A stretch of DNA of 10,459 nucleotides from Stephanodiscus triporus (taxonomy: Eukaryota; Bacillariophyta; Thalassiosirophyceae; Thalassiosirales; Thalassiosiraceae), in assembly GCA_036939755.1 (NCBI GenBank), contig JALLAZ010001059.1:1-10459 (forward strand), in the 5' to 3' direction. Within the stretch, counting starts at the first letter, position 1; each line of letters opens with the position of its first letter. Made by a program: the position numbers and the translations under genes. The notes beneath the pieces were generated by a model. The model did not search any database and had not been told where the DNA came from. It was given only the letters and a program-made list of their open reading frames with translations. This document shows positions 1 through 7,502 of the stretch, one piece after another.

Positions 1-1013
1 CGGCGCTGGGAGCACTGCCCTGTGGCTTGATAGCCCATCATGGGAAAGACCCAGCACCGTGGAGGCCAAGTCAACACACACACACAAGTGGCGCTTACCC
101 CGCCGCCCCCTCCCTCTCTTTTGGATGAGTAAAAATTATGGTTTTCTTGCAAAGGGGATAATTCCTGTCATTTTTTTTCAGCACTTTTTTGGGCAAAATT
201 GAGAGGACAAAAAGCAACTCGTCAATCAACTGAATGCGCAGGATCTGGTGAGTACCATATGATGCACATGCTGTTGTGTACATCCATAGACTTCCTCGTG
301 GTCTGGACAAGTTTGATTGGTGGGTGTTCTCCAACCTGCTACTAGTTCTGGGGATGTGCTTCATCTGCAGATGTGTTACCCCGAGCAGAATTTCTTCTCG
401 CAGGGAGTCGTGGCGTTCATTGCCATGTTGGGCATCAGCAGTGGGACTTTCAGTTGTGGGACTTTCAGTTGTGGGACTGACCCTTCTCTTGCCAGAGTTC
501 TTCGGCGACAACAACAAGGAGGATCTTACAATTTTGATGATCGGCGCTTTGCTTCTCGTATTATTGTATCTTCAACTTATTTACTTTCAGTTGTCTTTGC
601 ATTCTTATTTGTTTGAGGGGGAAGATGATACAGTGGCGTTGATTCCGTTAAGTTGGTTTGATTGAGATGGTCTCAATATTGTAGGATTGGTTGGTTGGCA
701 GTATTGATGGGTTCTGTATCCAGTTCAAACTTAGTCCTAGACTACTTATTACCATCATCTATTACAAAAATGCTATAATAAAAAATGATATTAGTATGGC
801 AGTCCCAATGTTATTCATAATGACAACTCAACAGCCATCCCCACAGGTAAAAGTGAGCGGGTCTACACCAGTGCTTGGCTTCTGGTTTATTTAACATTGT
901 GAGAGCATTTGATGGCAGAAAGAAAAAAATTTCGTATTAAATTACTGCATACTACATATGTGGCAGACATGATCGTCTTTCTTTTGCACCAGAGTGCAGC
1001 AAAAGCCTGAGTC
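1..1013. other. AT-rich stretch without a supported gene
   Basis: No recognisable gene is seen. A plus-strand frame ending at 665 (first ATG at 353, about 103 residues) is rich in hydrophobic residues and could form two membrane segments (around the VGLSV repeats and an ILMIGALLLVLLYLQ-like stretch). It has no recognisable family, and part of its hydrophobicity comes from a short tandem repeat, so I do not call it a gene. There is a short (CA)n microsatellite near 73-86. An inverted repeat with 7-bp arms (ATTGAGA, 3-nt spacer, TCTCAAT) lies at 661-677. A minus-strand open frame across 95-517 has no family resemblance either. Confidence 0.4.
441..478 (+). repeat. 15-bp tandem repeat, 2.5 copies
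   Basis: The unit GTGGGACTTTCAGTT occurs perfectly at 441-455 and 456-470, followed by a partial copy at 471-478. The 15-bp period is a multiple of three, so in one plus-strand frame it reads as a repeated VGLSV. It looks like a recent slippage or duplication event. Function is unknown. Confidence 0.9.
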
Positions 1014-1215
1014 TTGAGCATCTATTTTCACACTCCTTCCTTTTGGGAAATTGGTCAACCAGGACACAAGATCTCACTCACACCTGCTTACCTCAGCGGC
1101 GCCAACGCAAACTCCCTTCCTGGTCAACCTGAACCGCCTTATACTCTAGCCACATCCGTGATCGGCTACCGTGGGAGTACCATGTGCGTAGAGTCTGCAA
1201 GAGCCGCCCACTACT

Positions 1216-2142
1216 ATGTGCTCCGCCCCCCCCATGGTGGAGTCCATCCCCGCAATCCATTCCAGCTTCTCAGAGCATTTGACGGCAAGAATATCAGAAG
1301 CAAATAGCCTCTGTTGGTTCCATGAGTCTATTGTCAACAAATTGAAACCATCTAAACCGCATGTAGCCAACAAGATATTGGACATTGCGAAAGAATTGTT
1401 CGAAACAGAAAAGATCAAAGTTTGTCTCGGCAATCCAGGGTTCTGTCTTTGGACACACATAGCTAACTGTTCTATTCTAAACACATAGCCTTGAGCTCAG
1501 AATGAAAATGTGGTTGCTGATTCCAAGAAAATATGCGCTGTCAAGAAATGATGAATCATGATGTCCTTTGTGCTGGTTTAAAGCAGTGTGGGAATTCTCT
1601 AAGAGAGTGTGCAGCATTAGCAGTTTCTGCTTTGTTCTCAGTTGCGCTAACATTATCACCAAATTCTGAGCCCCCTTTCACAGCCAATGTTATGGATGGC
1701 CACAATCGAACCAAGGATTTTAACTATGAATCAGGAAGCACAAAGATTGATGCCAAAATGTCGTTTGCAGTGCCAATAATTGGAGAAGCACTGAGCTGAA
1801 GCTGAAGAGCCTTGTTGTGGATTGAAGGACATGATCCTAAAACAGCACTATTTGACATTATCAAAAAGACACATTTGTCTGTTGAGTATCTCACTGATGA
1901 AGATATTGGAAGCATAGTACCGGCTTTTGGAAATCTCCAAGATTTTTAGAGATGGGAAGATGACCACTTTGTTATGCTTTTTAATTATTCTAAGAATAGA
2001 CACACATGCCTGGTGTTCACATGTATGCAGATTTTGTCAAATATGCAATGTGCAGGCAACTTTGCAATACTCTACTTACATGAATGGATTCGTGCATTCC
2101 TTTATCTGGAAAATGCACTGAGACATGATATGATTGCATGTT
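1216..2142 (+). pseudogene. Eroded protein-like sequence, family unknown
   Basis: A plus-strand frame opens with an ATG at 1216 and runs to a TAG at 1486-1488. It includes a charged, helix-like stretch around HVANKILDIAKELFETEKIKV. The same frame stays readable to about 1549 apart from stops at 1486 and 1492. A second frame, opening at an ATG at 1533, then continues to about 2142 with only three internal stops (TGA 1797, TGA 1803, TAG 1947). Its last part includes stretches such as FDIIKKTHLSVEYLTDEDIG. About 200 codons with so few stops in AT-rich DNA is more than expected by chance, so I infer an old coding sequence broken by stops and one frame change. I do not recognise the family. It may be a gene relic, a transposon fragment, or a gene with small introns that I have not resolved. 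Confidence 0.3.
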
Positions 2143-2769
2143 AGACCCTCTGAACAAGTAGGATGTTCTGGCGAGGAAGAAATTGGTTCCCGCCAAAATA
2201 GGCCTTAAATGTATTAGTCACAAGCGTCACATACTAATATGTGACGAGAAAGGGAAACTAAATACCGTTACAACATAATGGCTGTTTCCCAATAAATCCA
2301 CAACCTGGCAATAAATTAGCCAACGATGCGAGATGGGGGAAACCAAGAATTACCCCTAGAACTCATAAATGATAAATAACCTTTACATCGATCTCAAAGC
2401 AGTTCTTAGGTTCAGCATTGCAGACTGGTTTTGATCGTAGCTGGATCACTTTTCTACAGTACTGTAATATTTCAAAAAAACTAGTGTCTACATTTACTCT
2501 GTAGTACCTTAAGTACTATTTACATATTCTACCAGAGTAGCGTACATTAGAGTGCAACAAATGCATATTGTCCCCCCTCAAAACAAAGGCCAAGCCTAAC
2601 TGCACCCCCCCATGTTAACTGCCACTGACACCTCCATTGTGCATGGTGGTGTGTCAGCCAGGCTTGGGGGGAGCAGTTTTGCATTAGTTCTTGCGTTAAA
2701 GATGGGGAAATATCCGTATGGGTTGGGTGGTCTGCTCTACAAAATGGGTAAAGTACGCAAGCCAAAATA
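2143..2769. other. Intergenic stretch without a supported gene
   Basis: The DNA is AT-rich up to about 2560. Short open frames on both strands beyond 2547 show no family resemblance. The only clear structure is the hairpin at 2225-2246, plus a weaker TAGTAC/GTACTA inverted repeat around 2502-2518. I see no promoter, RNA gene or coding signal that I can support. Confidence 0.4.
2225..2246. repeat. Hairpin, 9-bp perfect arms, 4-nt loop
   Basis: CGTCACATA (2225-2233) is followed by CTAA and then its exact reverse complement TATGTGACG (2238-2246). It could be a cruciform or RNA hairpin, or the remnant of a small inverted-repeat element. No neighbouring gene explains it. Confidence 0.75.
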
Positions 2770-2802
2770 CAAAACACAACCACACAACACACAACAATCA
2801 AC

Positions 2803-3021
2803 ATGAGCCAGCGCCACCCTACTCTCCAGTGGCTTTGGCCCTCTCCCTCCTTGGGTGGGCCAGCGGTACCACCAACTCATGGCGCCGCTGCTCCCTATGG
2901 TCCTATGCAAGGCAGGCACCGTTCGGTGCGCTCTCAACGCCCCTCTACCTCTATCCCTCGTTTGGGGCGTCAACACGCAACCCATCAAATAATAGAGAGA
3001 GAGGTGGGGCCTTGGACTTAG
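2803..3021 (+). CDS. Possible small hypothetical protein (72 aa)
   Basis: The frame starts MSQRHPTLQW and is rich in Pro, Arg, Ser and Gln. The main reason to mention it is its context. The ATG follows a leader of almost only A and C (about 2769-2802, ending CAACAATCAAC), which resembles a eukaryotic 5' untranslated region. The protein has no recognisable domain, membrane segment or signal peptide. It overlaps other open frames in the same GC-richer patch, so it may be spurious or the first exon of a lost gene. A related A/C-rich leader-like motif recurs at about 3043-3061 and 3218-3245, the latter also just before an ATG (3258), though that frame is only about 33 codons. Confidence 0.15.
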   Translation: MSQRHPTLQWLWPSPSLGGPAVPPTHGAAAPYGPMQGRHRSVRSQRPSTSIPRLGRQHATHQIIEREVGPWT

Positions 3022-3260
3022 GTGGCTGCCGTTTGATGATGCAATGCAACAATCAACCAAAAGTCGGCTGCAGCGTTAGGGGGGATGTTAGGACGGAGGC
3101 GCGCTGGGCGTGGAGCACTGGGGGGACGTTATTGAGTCATTTAGGGCATCAAACCGAATGATGAAAAAATAAAATTAATTAAAATATGTTGTGGCCTTAG
3201 ATGGCCGCCGATTGACAAAAAACACACACAACAACCAACCAAAAACAGGCGGCCACAATG
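3008..3260 (+). repeat. Diverged direct duplication, two copies of about 67 bp
   Basis: Copy A (about 3008-3074) and copy B (about 3193-3260) share, in order, a GGCCTT start, a GGTGGCTGCCG / GATGGCCGCCG block, a TTGA tract, an A/C-rich CAACAA-CAACCAAAA block and a G/C-rich end. There are several small indels, and the offset is about 185 bp. In copy B the ends also form an inverted repeat (TGGCCGCC and GGCGGCCA). The A/C-rich part resembles the leader before the ATG at 2803. This could be a duplicated promoter or leader fragment or a small repeat family. Identity was judged by eye. Confidence 0.4.
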
Positions 3261-3516
3261 GAGGGGACTATGGAGGGGGGGCACGACAAGTGGGAGGCGA
3301 GGGGAAGTGCGATACCATCATTTTGGAGGGGGTGTAGTTCAAAGGGAGGTAAAAACTAAAAAAATGGTTTAGTTTAGGAAATAATTGTTTTCTCGGCCAG
3401 TTTATACTATTTAGTTAAGCCCCGTCACACCGCCTTCGGTCAACCCCTTCCGCAGAGGCTGCCAGGGTGGGGTGGCAGAAAACGCAAAAGCCATGCCGCT
3501 AGACTGGCAGCCGGCT

Positions 3517-3534
3517 CCACCATGGCCATGGTGG
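3517..3534. repeat. 18-bp perfect palindrome
   Basis: CCACCATGG is followed directly by its reverse complement CCATGGTGG with no spacer. It lies just right of the 9-bp inverted repeat pair at 3457-3512. It could be a protein-binding site or simply a chance palindrome. No gene start is supported at either ATG within it. Confidence 0.8.
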
Positions 3535-3736
3535 TGTTCTTTGCTGGATGGTTCAACCCTTGTGGACCATCAGCTTGTACTATTCCTGCATAGCAAATGC
3601 TACGGTATGGCAGAAAGGGAGTTTTTTTTGTTCTTGTACATTGTTACGTAGAGTACGATAAATAGGTAATTGTAGCAAAAAACGTAGTAGCCAAACAGTT
3701 TGTGTGCCAGCCGGCCTTAACTTACTGTAGAAAATA

Positions 3737-3768
3737 GGTACAAGTCTATGCGTGCGTAGACTTGTACC
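3737..3768. repeat. Hairpin, 12-bp perfect arms, 8-nt loop
   Basis: GGTACAAGTCTA (3737-3748) and TAGACTTGTACC (3757-3768) are exact reverse complements separated by TGCGTGCG. This is the strongest inverted repeat in the left half of the window. It is not next to a supported gene. It could be a structured RNA, a cruciform site or a fragment of an inverted-repeat element. Confidence 0.85.
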
Positions 3769-3925
3769 AGAAAAAGTTCCCAAATGTTACAAACTGATCC
3801 AGCTAGGATCAAAACCAGTCCGCAACATCTGTAAAAGAAACACTTTTTCACGATCTCCAGACCAAGTCTGGAGCCACCAAGATAACCAAGATTTTGCATG
3901 AATATCTGTCTCTGTATCACATCAG

Positions 3926-4492
3926 GTGGGTGTTTTCAAAGGCCACAAAGGGGCTGGCAAGAGCATTGCTAACCGGGTGGAAAAGAAAACTGGAGTCACT
4001 AGAGAAAGGCCATCAGACAAGCAGGTCCCTACTTTGCTTGGCAAGTCTGGCCACAAGAAAGGAGCTGTCAAGAGTATTGCGGACCGGGTGGAAAAGGAAA
4101 CTGGAAAAAGCCATCAGACGAGCAGGCCGCTATTTTGTTTGGCATCTTGGCTGGCTCTGGTACTCTCGGCAAATGAATGAAAATGACTGGAGAAAACAAA
4201 AACAATGAAGAATGAAGACTGGTTTGTGTTAGATGCGATGCCTCCTTCAAAGACTGGGTCTCATTGCAGAGATATTAAAGGTAAGATTGCAGCCCAGTTG
4301 GTCAATGATGATATAGGCTATAAATTCAAACCTTGTACGGTTAAATTGAATTAATGGTGCAAGGAGGCAAACGAAAATGAATCAAAATCAATGCTAATCA
4401 TTCACGACAGTAAGGCGTGGCAGCTAAGCATCGTTACGGAAAAAAAACCGTGAATGCCATGTACACAAAAGTTTCAGAAGCAACATGTATGA
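3926..4492 (+). pseudogene. Eroded protein-like sequence with internal duplication
   Basis: One plus-strand frame from 3926 to 4492 is interrupted only by TGA 4178, TGA 4184, TAA 4352 and TGA 4451. The first part is basic and reads as a duplicated unit (GHKGAGKSIANRVEKKTG, then GHKKGAVKSIADRVEKETG). After the paired stops, an ATG at 4205 opens 49 codons (starting MKNEDWFVLDAMPPSKTG) and the frame then reads on for about 32 more codons past the TAA. I infer an old coding region, perhaps from a mobile element. The family is not recognised. A GTAAG at about 4281 could be a splice donor, so an intron-containing gene is not excluded. Confidence 0.3.
3941..4147 (+). repeat. Two-copy tandem repeat, unit about 108 bp
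   Basis: Copy 1 spans 3941-4048 and copy 2 about 4049-4147. Both start GGCCACAA and share blocks such as CCGGGTGGAAAAG, GCCATCAGAC and AGCAGG. They end TTTGCTTGGCAAGTCT in copy 1 and TTTGTTTGGCATCT in copy 2. The second copy is about 9 bp shorter. Copies look roughly 80 percent identical by eye, and many differences are synonymous or conservative in the shared frame, which suggests duplication while the region was still coding. Confidence 0.75.
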
Positions 4493-4744
4493 AAAGAGAA
4501 GAGATTAGGGTAAGAAGATCCTAACTTTATGATATCTTGCTCGGCTACGCTCCAGAGAAGCTTGCCAAAAACTGGTCGTTATATCAAAAAGCAAACAGTC
4601 GGCAATAGAATGAACATTTGTCTTACTAAGAGTGGTGTAACAAACTCCACTGCTCCGTCAATAAAGAACATATATTTACCAAACCTTTTCCAGATGAGTA
4701 GTAGGTTACAACACGAGAATGATCACGTTCTCTTAAAAACACTT
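4493..4744. other. Spacer downstream of the kinase 3' end
   Basis: This stretch follows the kinase stop codon on the minus strand and presumably contains its 3' untranslated region and polyadenylation site, but I cannot identify a clear signal. An unremarkable plus-strand frame (to 4768) overlaps the kinase stop and is not supported as a gene. Confidence 0.35.
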
Positions 4745-6224
4745 TCACTTAGTCCCTTTCGATACTGAAGCCGCTGTCCGACTCGATGCATCAATCTGGC
4801 AAAGGTCATCAGAGTCCACTTGAATAAGATTTATCTCATCCCGAAGAATTTTTGTGCATTCCCTCATGCTAGGTCTGTCCGAAATCTTTTCAGCCCATGC
4901 CTTCTTCAACCAGGTACCCAATTTCTCGCCCCACTTGGGATTCAACTTCGGGCGTCCTCCTTTTTCAATAACGAGGTTGTTGTGCATCGCAATTGAATAT
5001 CCCTTGAAGGGGGTGTCCATCTCGAAAATCTGCCATGCCAATACAGCAAGAGAGTAAACGTCAACAGTCTCATTGTACGGTTGTTCCTTCGCCACCTCCG
5101 GAGCCATGTAGCGAAGCGAACCCGTTTTGCCTGACATTTGATAAGTATTGTTTGCTAGCTTTCCTGATTTGGGAATTTCTTTGGGTTCGAATGATAGTTT
5201 GACGCAATTTAGGATAATTTAGGAAAAGTGATAATTTTTTTCTCTTGCTTCCTTACCTCTTGCTAGGCCGAAGTCAAACAGCTTGACATCTCCCCTTACT
5301 ATAGAATTAATGGATGGGGAAACAAAAGGTTAGGAAGATGTAAAGTTTTAACTTAAGCACCCATTATCCGCACCAAAAATATCTGTCACACAAAGAAATA
5401 ACAATAATATATCAGCAGACCAACAATACCTACCATCAAATCCGATGTTATCCGGTTCTGAGCAATGGAGAAATATATTGTAAGAATAATTAATGATGTA
5501 GATGCCAGACACACTCTTTAAAAGATGCTTACTCAAGTCTCGGTACATGACCCTGAAGAAGAGCAATGAGAGGTAAATTTATCAGCTGACGTGAAATCGA
5601 AGTAATCAAGATCGACGAGGATCTGATTTACTCACCTTTGCTTATGAAGGTACTCCAACGCCGTAGAAAGATCATACACGACAATGAGCCTATCGAGCCA
5701 AATCTTGTGCTTCTTCTTCCCCTTCATGTCCATAATCTTCCCGAGGCCCTTTGTCTTTTCGGTGTCCTTCTTCCAACTGGCGATTTTCAACGTCAGGGTG
5801 GTGTATAGCCTATCCAGGACGACGAAGAACCCTCGATCGTACGGGTTGCCGTCGGAGCGCCCCCTCATCTTGATAATGTTTGGGTGCTTGATCACGGCGA
5901 GGAAGCGGCTCTCGACGGCGAGGTCGATGACGCCGCCCACGAATCGCTCCGGATCGTCCAGACACTCGTCGCTGAGGGTCTTGATTGCGTACCGGGCGTG
6001 CTTTCCCTGCCGGAGGCACCGGCGGCTCATGAACTTCCGATCCTGGACCAGCACCCCACCGTCGTACCGGAGCTCGCCGAACTCGTCCTCCTCCTCGTCG
6101 AGGAGATGGCCCCCGGCGTCGAAGGAGTGCTGGTCGAAGGGAGAATTCGGCTCGAGCTTGAAGTTAAGTATTTCGTTCACGACGCAGAATCCGCCACGGC
6201 CGAGGACTCTTCCCAGGACGATCT
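4745..6224 (-). CDS. Protein kinase, TKL-like, five exons, 5' end unresolved
   Basis: This is a Ser/Thr- or dual-specificity-type kinase domain that transfers phosphate from ATP to protein; the substrate is unknown. Exons read 6224-5636, 5552-5533, 5457-5434, 5298-5257 and 5178-4745. Introns are 83, 75, 135 and 78 nt, all GT-AG, and phases agree at every junction, giving 368 residues. Numbering from the codon at 6222: Gly-loop GRGGFCVV (8-15), AIK Lys81, helix-C Glu104 in ESRFL, catalytic Asp201 in YRDLKPDN, DFG 219-221, SLRYMAPEV with APE 250-252, Asp264 in DVYS, and Arg326 in SDRPS. All expected catalytic residues are present. His of HRD is Tyr, as in some active kinases. About 60 acidic residues separate the Gly-loop from Lys81, longer than usual. 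No in-frame ATG precedes the Gly-loop, so either an upstream exon joins at the CAG ending at 6225 or the 5' end is damaged at the G-tract. The catalytic domain itself is firmly identified; the TKL-like label is from motif style. Confidence 0.9.
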
Positions 6225-6234
6225 CTGCCGTACG

Positions 6235-6292
6235 GGGAAAAAATGCAAACAGGGGGGTGGGAGGGGGGCGGGGGGGGGGGGGGGGGGGGGGG
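6235..6292 (+). repeat. G-rich tract with a motif shared with gag break
   Basis: From 6235 the plus strand reads GGG, A6, TGCAAACA, then G6, T, G3, A, G6, C and an uninterrupted run of 23 G (6270-6292). The first 23 bases (6235-6257) recur exactly at 9872-9894. Read on the minus strand, the tract stays open in the kinase frame as prolines but contains no start codon. The closest stop upstream is the TAA at 6318-6316. The G-runs could form a G-quadruplex, could be the pyrimidine tract of a kinase intron on the other strand, or could be a poly-G sequencing artefact. Confidence 0.8.
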
Positions 6293-6566
6293 AGCCAGGA
6301 TAGGAGGACGGGGGATTAGGGAGAATGCTCGTGAGGGAAATGATATTTTTTAGGAAGCGCGTGCTAGAATACGCAGGAGTTTGCGGTGAAAAAAACACCA
6401 GGGCAAAAATAATGCGATGCAGTCGCATGGACAAGTTATGCCCCCGTGCGACTGTATCGCCAAAATTGCCGCGGTGGAACGCCGAATTGGCAGATTATTG
6501 CTCGATCGGAGCCGAATGGGGGGGGGGAGGTAATGTACAAAATGGGCACGAGAGCGCACCTCCTTG

Positions 6567-6592
6567 CCGAAAACCGGTGTTCTGGTTTTCGG
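6567..6592. repeat. Hairpin, 9-bp perfect arms, 8-nt loop
   Basis: CCGAAAACC (6567-6575) and GGTTTTCGG (6584-6592) flank GGTGTTCT. It lies in the presumed upstream region of the kinase and could be a regulatory or structural site, or unrelated. Confidence 0.75.
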
Positions 6593-6683
6593 GCTTCGTT
6601 TTAGAAAGCGCGGGAAGCCACAAGAGGGCCTCCAAAAAAAAAAAGAGGCAGACAGCAAGACCACGATTTTGATTTTGGGAAAA

Positions 6684-6703
6684 AAATAGGGTTAACCCTA
6701 TTT
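6684..6703. repeat. 20-bp perfect palindrome near retroelement truncation
   Basis: AAATAGGGTT is followed directly by AACCCTATTT, its exact reverse complement. It sits about 35 bp from where copia homology ends. Its centre, AGGGTTAACCCT, looks like two head-to-head telomere-type units, but there is no array. The position suggests a link with the rearrangement that removed the 3' part of the element. Confidence 0.85.
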
Positions 6704-6735
6704 AACTAGCAATTAGTTTTATGAATGTCACCCCT

Positions 6736-6943
6736 AGTTGCAGTGATAAAAGTTGACTCCGTTGATATGGTGGGAGATGCCGCATCCTCTTTCGGGATGT
6801 ATGCTCGATGGGGTGCCCCATTTATGCATGCCTTCCCCTTGATATCGCCCGTCCGTTTCTCCTTCAGAAAGAGCAATGACGAGAGTGCTCATCCTTTGCT
6901 CCCTTGACAGTTTCTCAACTTCAATCGGTGTCCACGTGTCCAT
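6736..6943 (-). pseudogene. Reverse transcriptase N-terminal fragment
   Basis: The segment begins in the frame MDTWTPIEVEKLSREQRMSTL, typical of the start of RT in this copia family. A frame change near 6875 is then needed to continue as LFLKEKRTGDIKGKACINGA and PHRAYIPKEDAASPT, up to STESTFITAT. Homology stops there, at about 6736, and the frame ends in unrelated codons at the TAG at 6708-6706. The catalytic YxDD-type region of RT and RNase H would have followed and are missing. It cannot make a working polymerase. Confidence 0.8.
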
Positions 6944-7502
6944 TCCATGATATGTAGTTGTGTCATTTCCTTAAGCGTGGCCTTCTCCCCTCGTTTGCCA
7001 AATTTCCGTAGACCGGGCTTCAAATTGTACTGGGTCAGGAGGTGCGCCATCACTTGGAGCTCTTCCTCCGAGGTTGTACACATCACTTTATCTACTCGAT
7101 GCGTCACGTCGTCCAAGAAAGGTTTGGATGTGGTAGTGGTCGTTGCCATCAATCGCTCCTCCTTTGTCATCCTTGCAAGTCTGTTTGCCTCAAGAACACT
7201 CCTGTGCGCTTGCACTGTCCCAAGTTGAAGGAATGCCATGCAAGGTGCATACACGCCGTATGGCTGGTTGCCGACTGCACTCCCGCGAGCTCGTGTCAGA
7301 TAACGTTGACTGGCAGTTTCGTCATCTGCACCCATGACCACAGTAGAAGTGTCGTCGCGCTGGCTGTCACCCATGTCTGATACATGTTCGGCGTCATTAT
7401 CGTGGAGACCCGCGTCCGGAAGGTCGAACGTTAGCTTATATACAATCTTGTCCTCATCGGCTTTAAAAGTGCGGAGCCTGTGCTTGGCTCGCATGCGTGT
7501 TC
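6944..7502 (-). pseudogene. Copia pol connector between integrase and RT
   Basis: An open frame of about 185 codons (MRAKHRLRTFKADEDKIVYK onwards) leads up to ATLKEMTQLHIM, which normally runs straight into RT. It includes a TRARGS basic patch and a KPFLDDVTHRVDKVM stretch. At 6948-6939 the sequence ATGGA is duplicated in tandem (5 bp), which throws the frame off so that the local reading ends EWTRGHRLKL and stops near 6889. Removing one copy would restore continuity with DTWTP. The upstream junction at about 7502 sits on a run of five G/C, a likely single-base indel. Confidence 0.75.

Larger units (their letters stand above)
3261..3925. other. Intergenic stretch with several inverted repeats
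   Basis: No gene is supported. Three separate inverted repeats lie here: arms GGCTGCCAG (3457-3465) and CTGGCAGCC (3504-3512) with a 38-nt spacer, a palindrome at 3517-3534, and a strong hairpin at 3737-3768. Open frames on the minus strand across 3580-3920 have no family resemblance. Confidence 0.45.
6293..6735. other. Region upstream of the kinase, no supported gene
   Basis: This stretch lies between the kinase 5' end and the truncated retroelement, so it should contain the kinase promoter and perhaps its first exon. I could not identify an exon with a suitable ATG and matching phase. One candidate ATG on the minus strand near 6428 opens a short frame with no similarity to kinase N termini. 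It also holds a 10-G run (6518-6527), an 11-A run near 6634, a hairpin and a palindrome, listed separately. Open frames on both strands here have no family resemblance. Confidence 0.4.

Noticed and set aside
95..517. Minus-strand open frame of 140 codons
   Set aside because: Low-complexity Pro/Thr/Glu repeats come from the 15-bp tandem repeat. There is no domain, and no promoter or splice signal supports it.
902..1292. AGAGCATTTGA-GGCA-type similarity at about 902-918 and 1272-1292
   Set aside because: It is only about 17 bases with mismatches and no extended similarity, so it can be chance.
3547..3558. GGTTCAACCC, resembling a tRNA B box
   Set aside because: No acceptor stem, anticodon arm or A box at suitable spacing was found.
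4435..4453. Short ACGG-A8-CCGT hairpin as a terminator
   Set aside because: A 4-bp stem is too weak, and intrinsic terminators of bacterial type are not expected in this eukaryote-like window.
5185..5197. GGTTCGAAT, resembling a tRNA B box
   Set aside because: No matching A box or cloverleaf can be built around it. It lies inside kinase intron 4.
5684..6319. Plus-strand open frames of up to 211 codons opposite the kinase
   Set aside because: They are antisense to the first kinase exon, whose minus-strand translation carries conserved kinase motifs. Their Ser/Pro/Arg-rich composition is a by-product of that coding sequence.
6177..6434. Minus-strand frame with a proline run joined to a signal-like start
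   Set aside because: It is in a different frame from the kinase Gly-loop and owes its prolines to the poly-C tract. No family is recognised.
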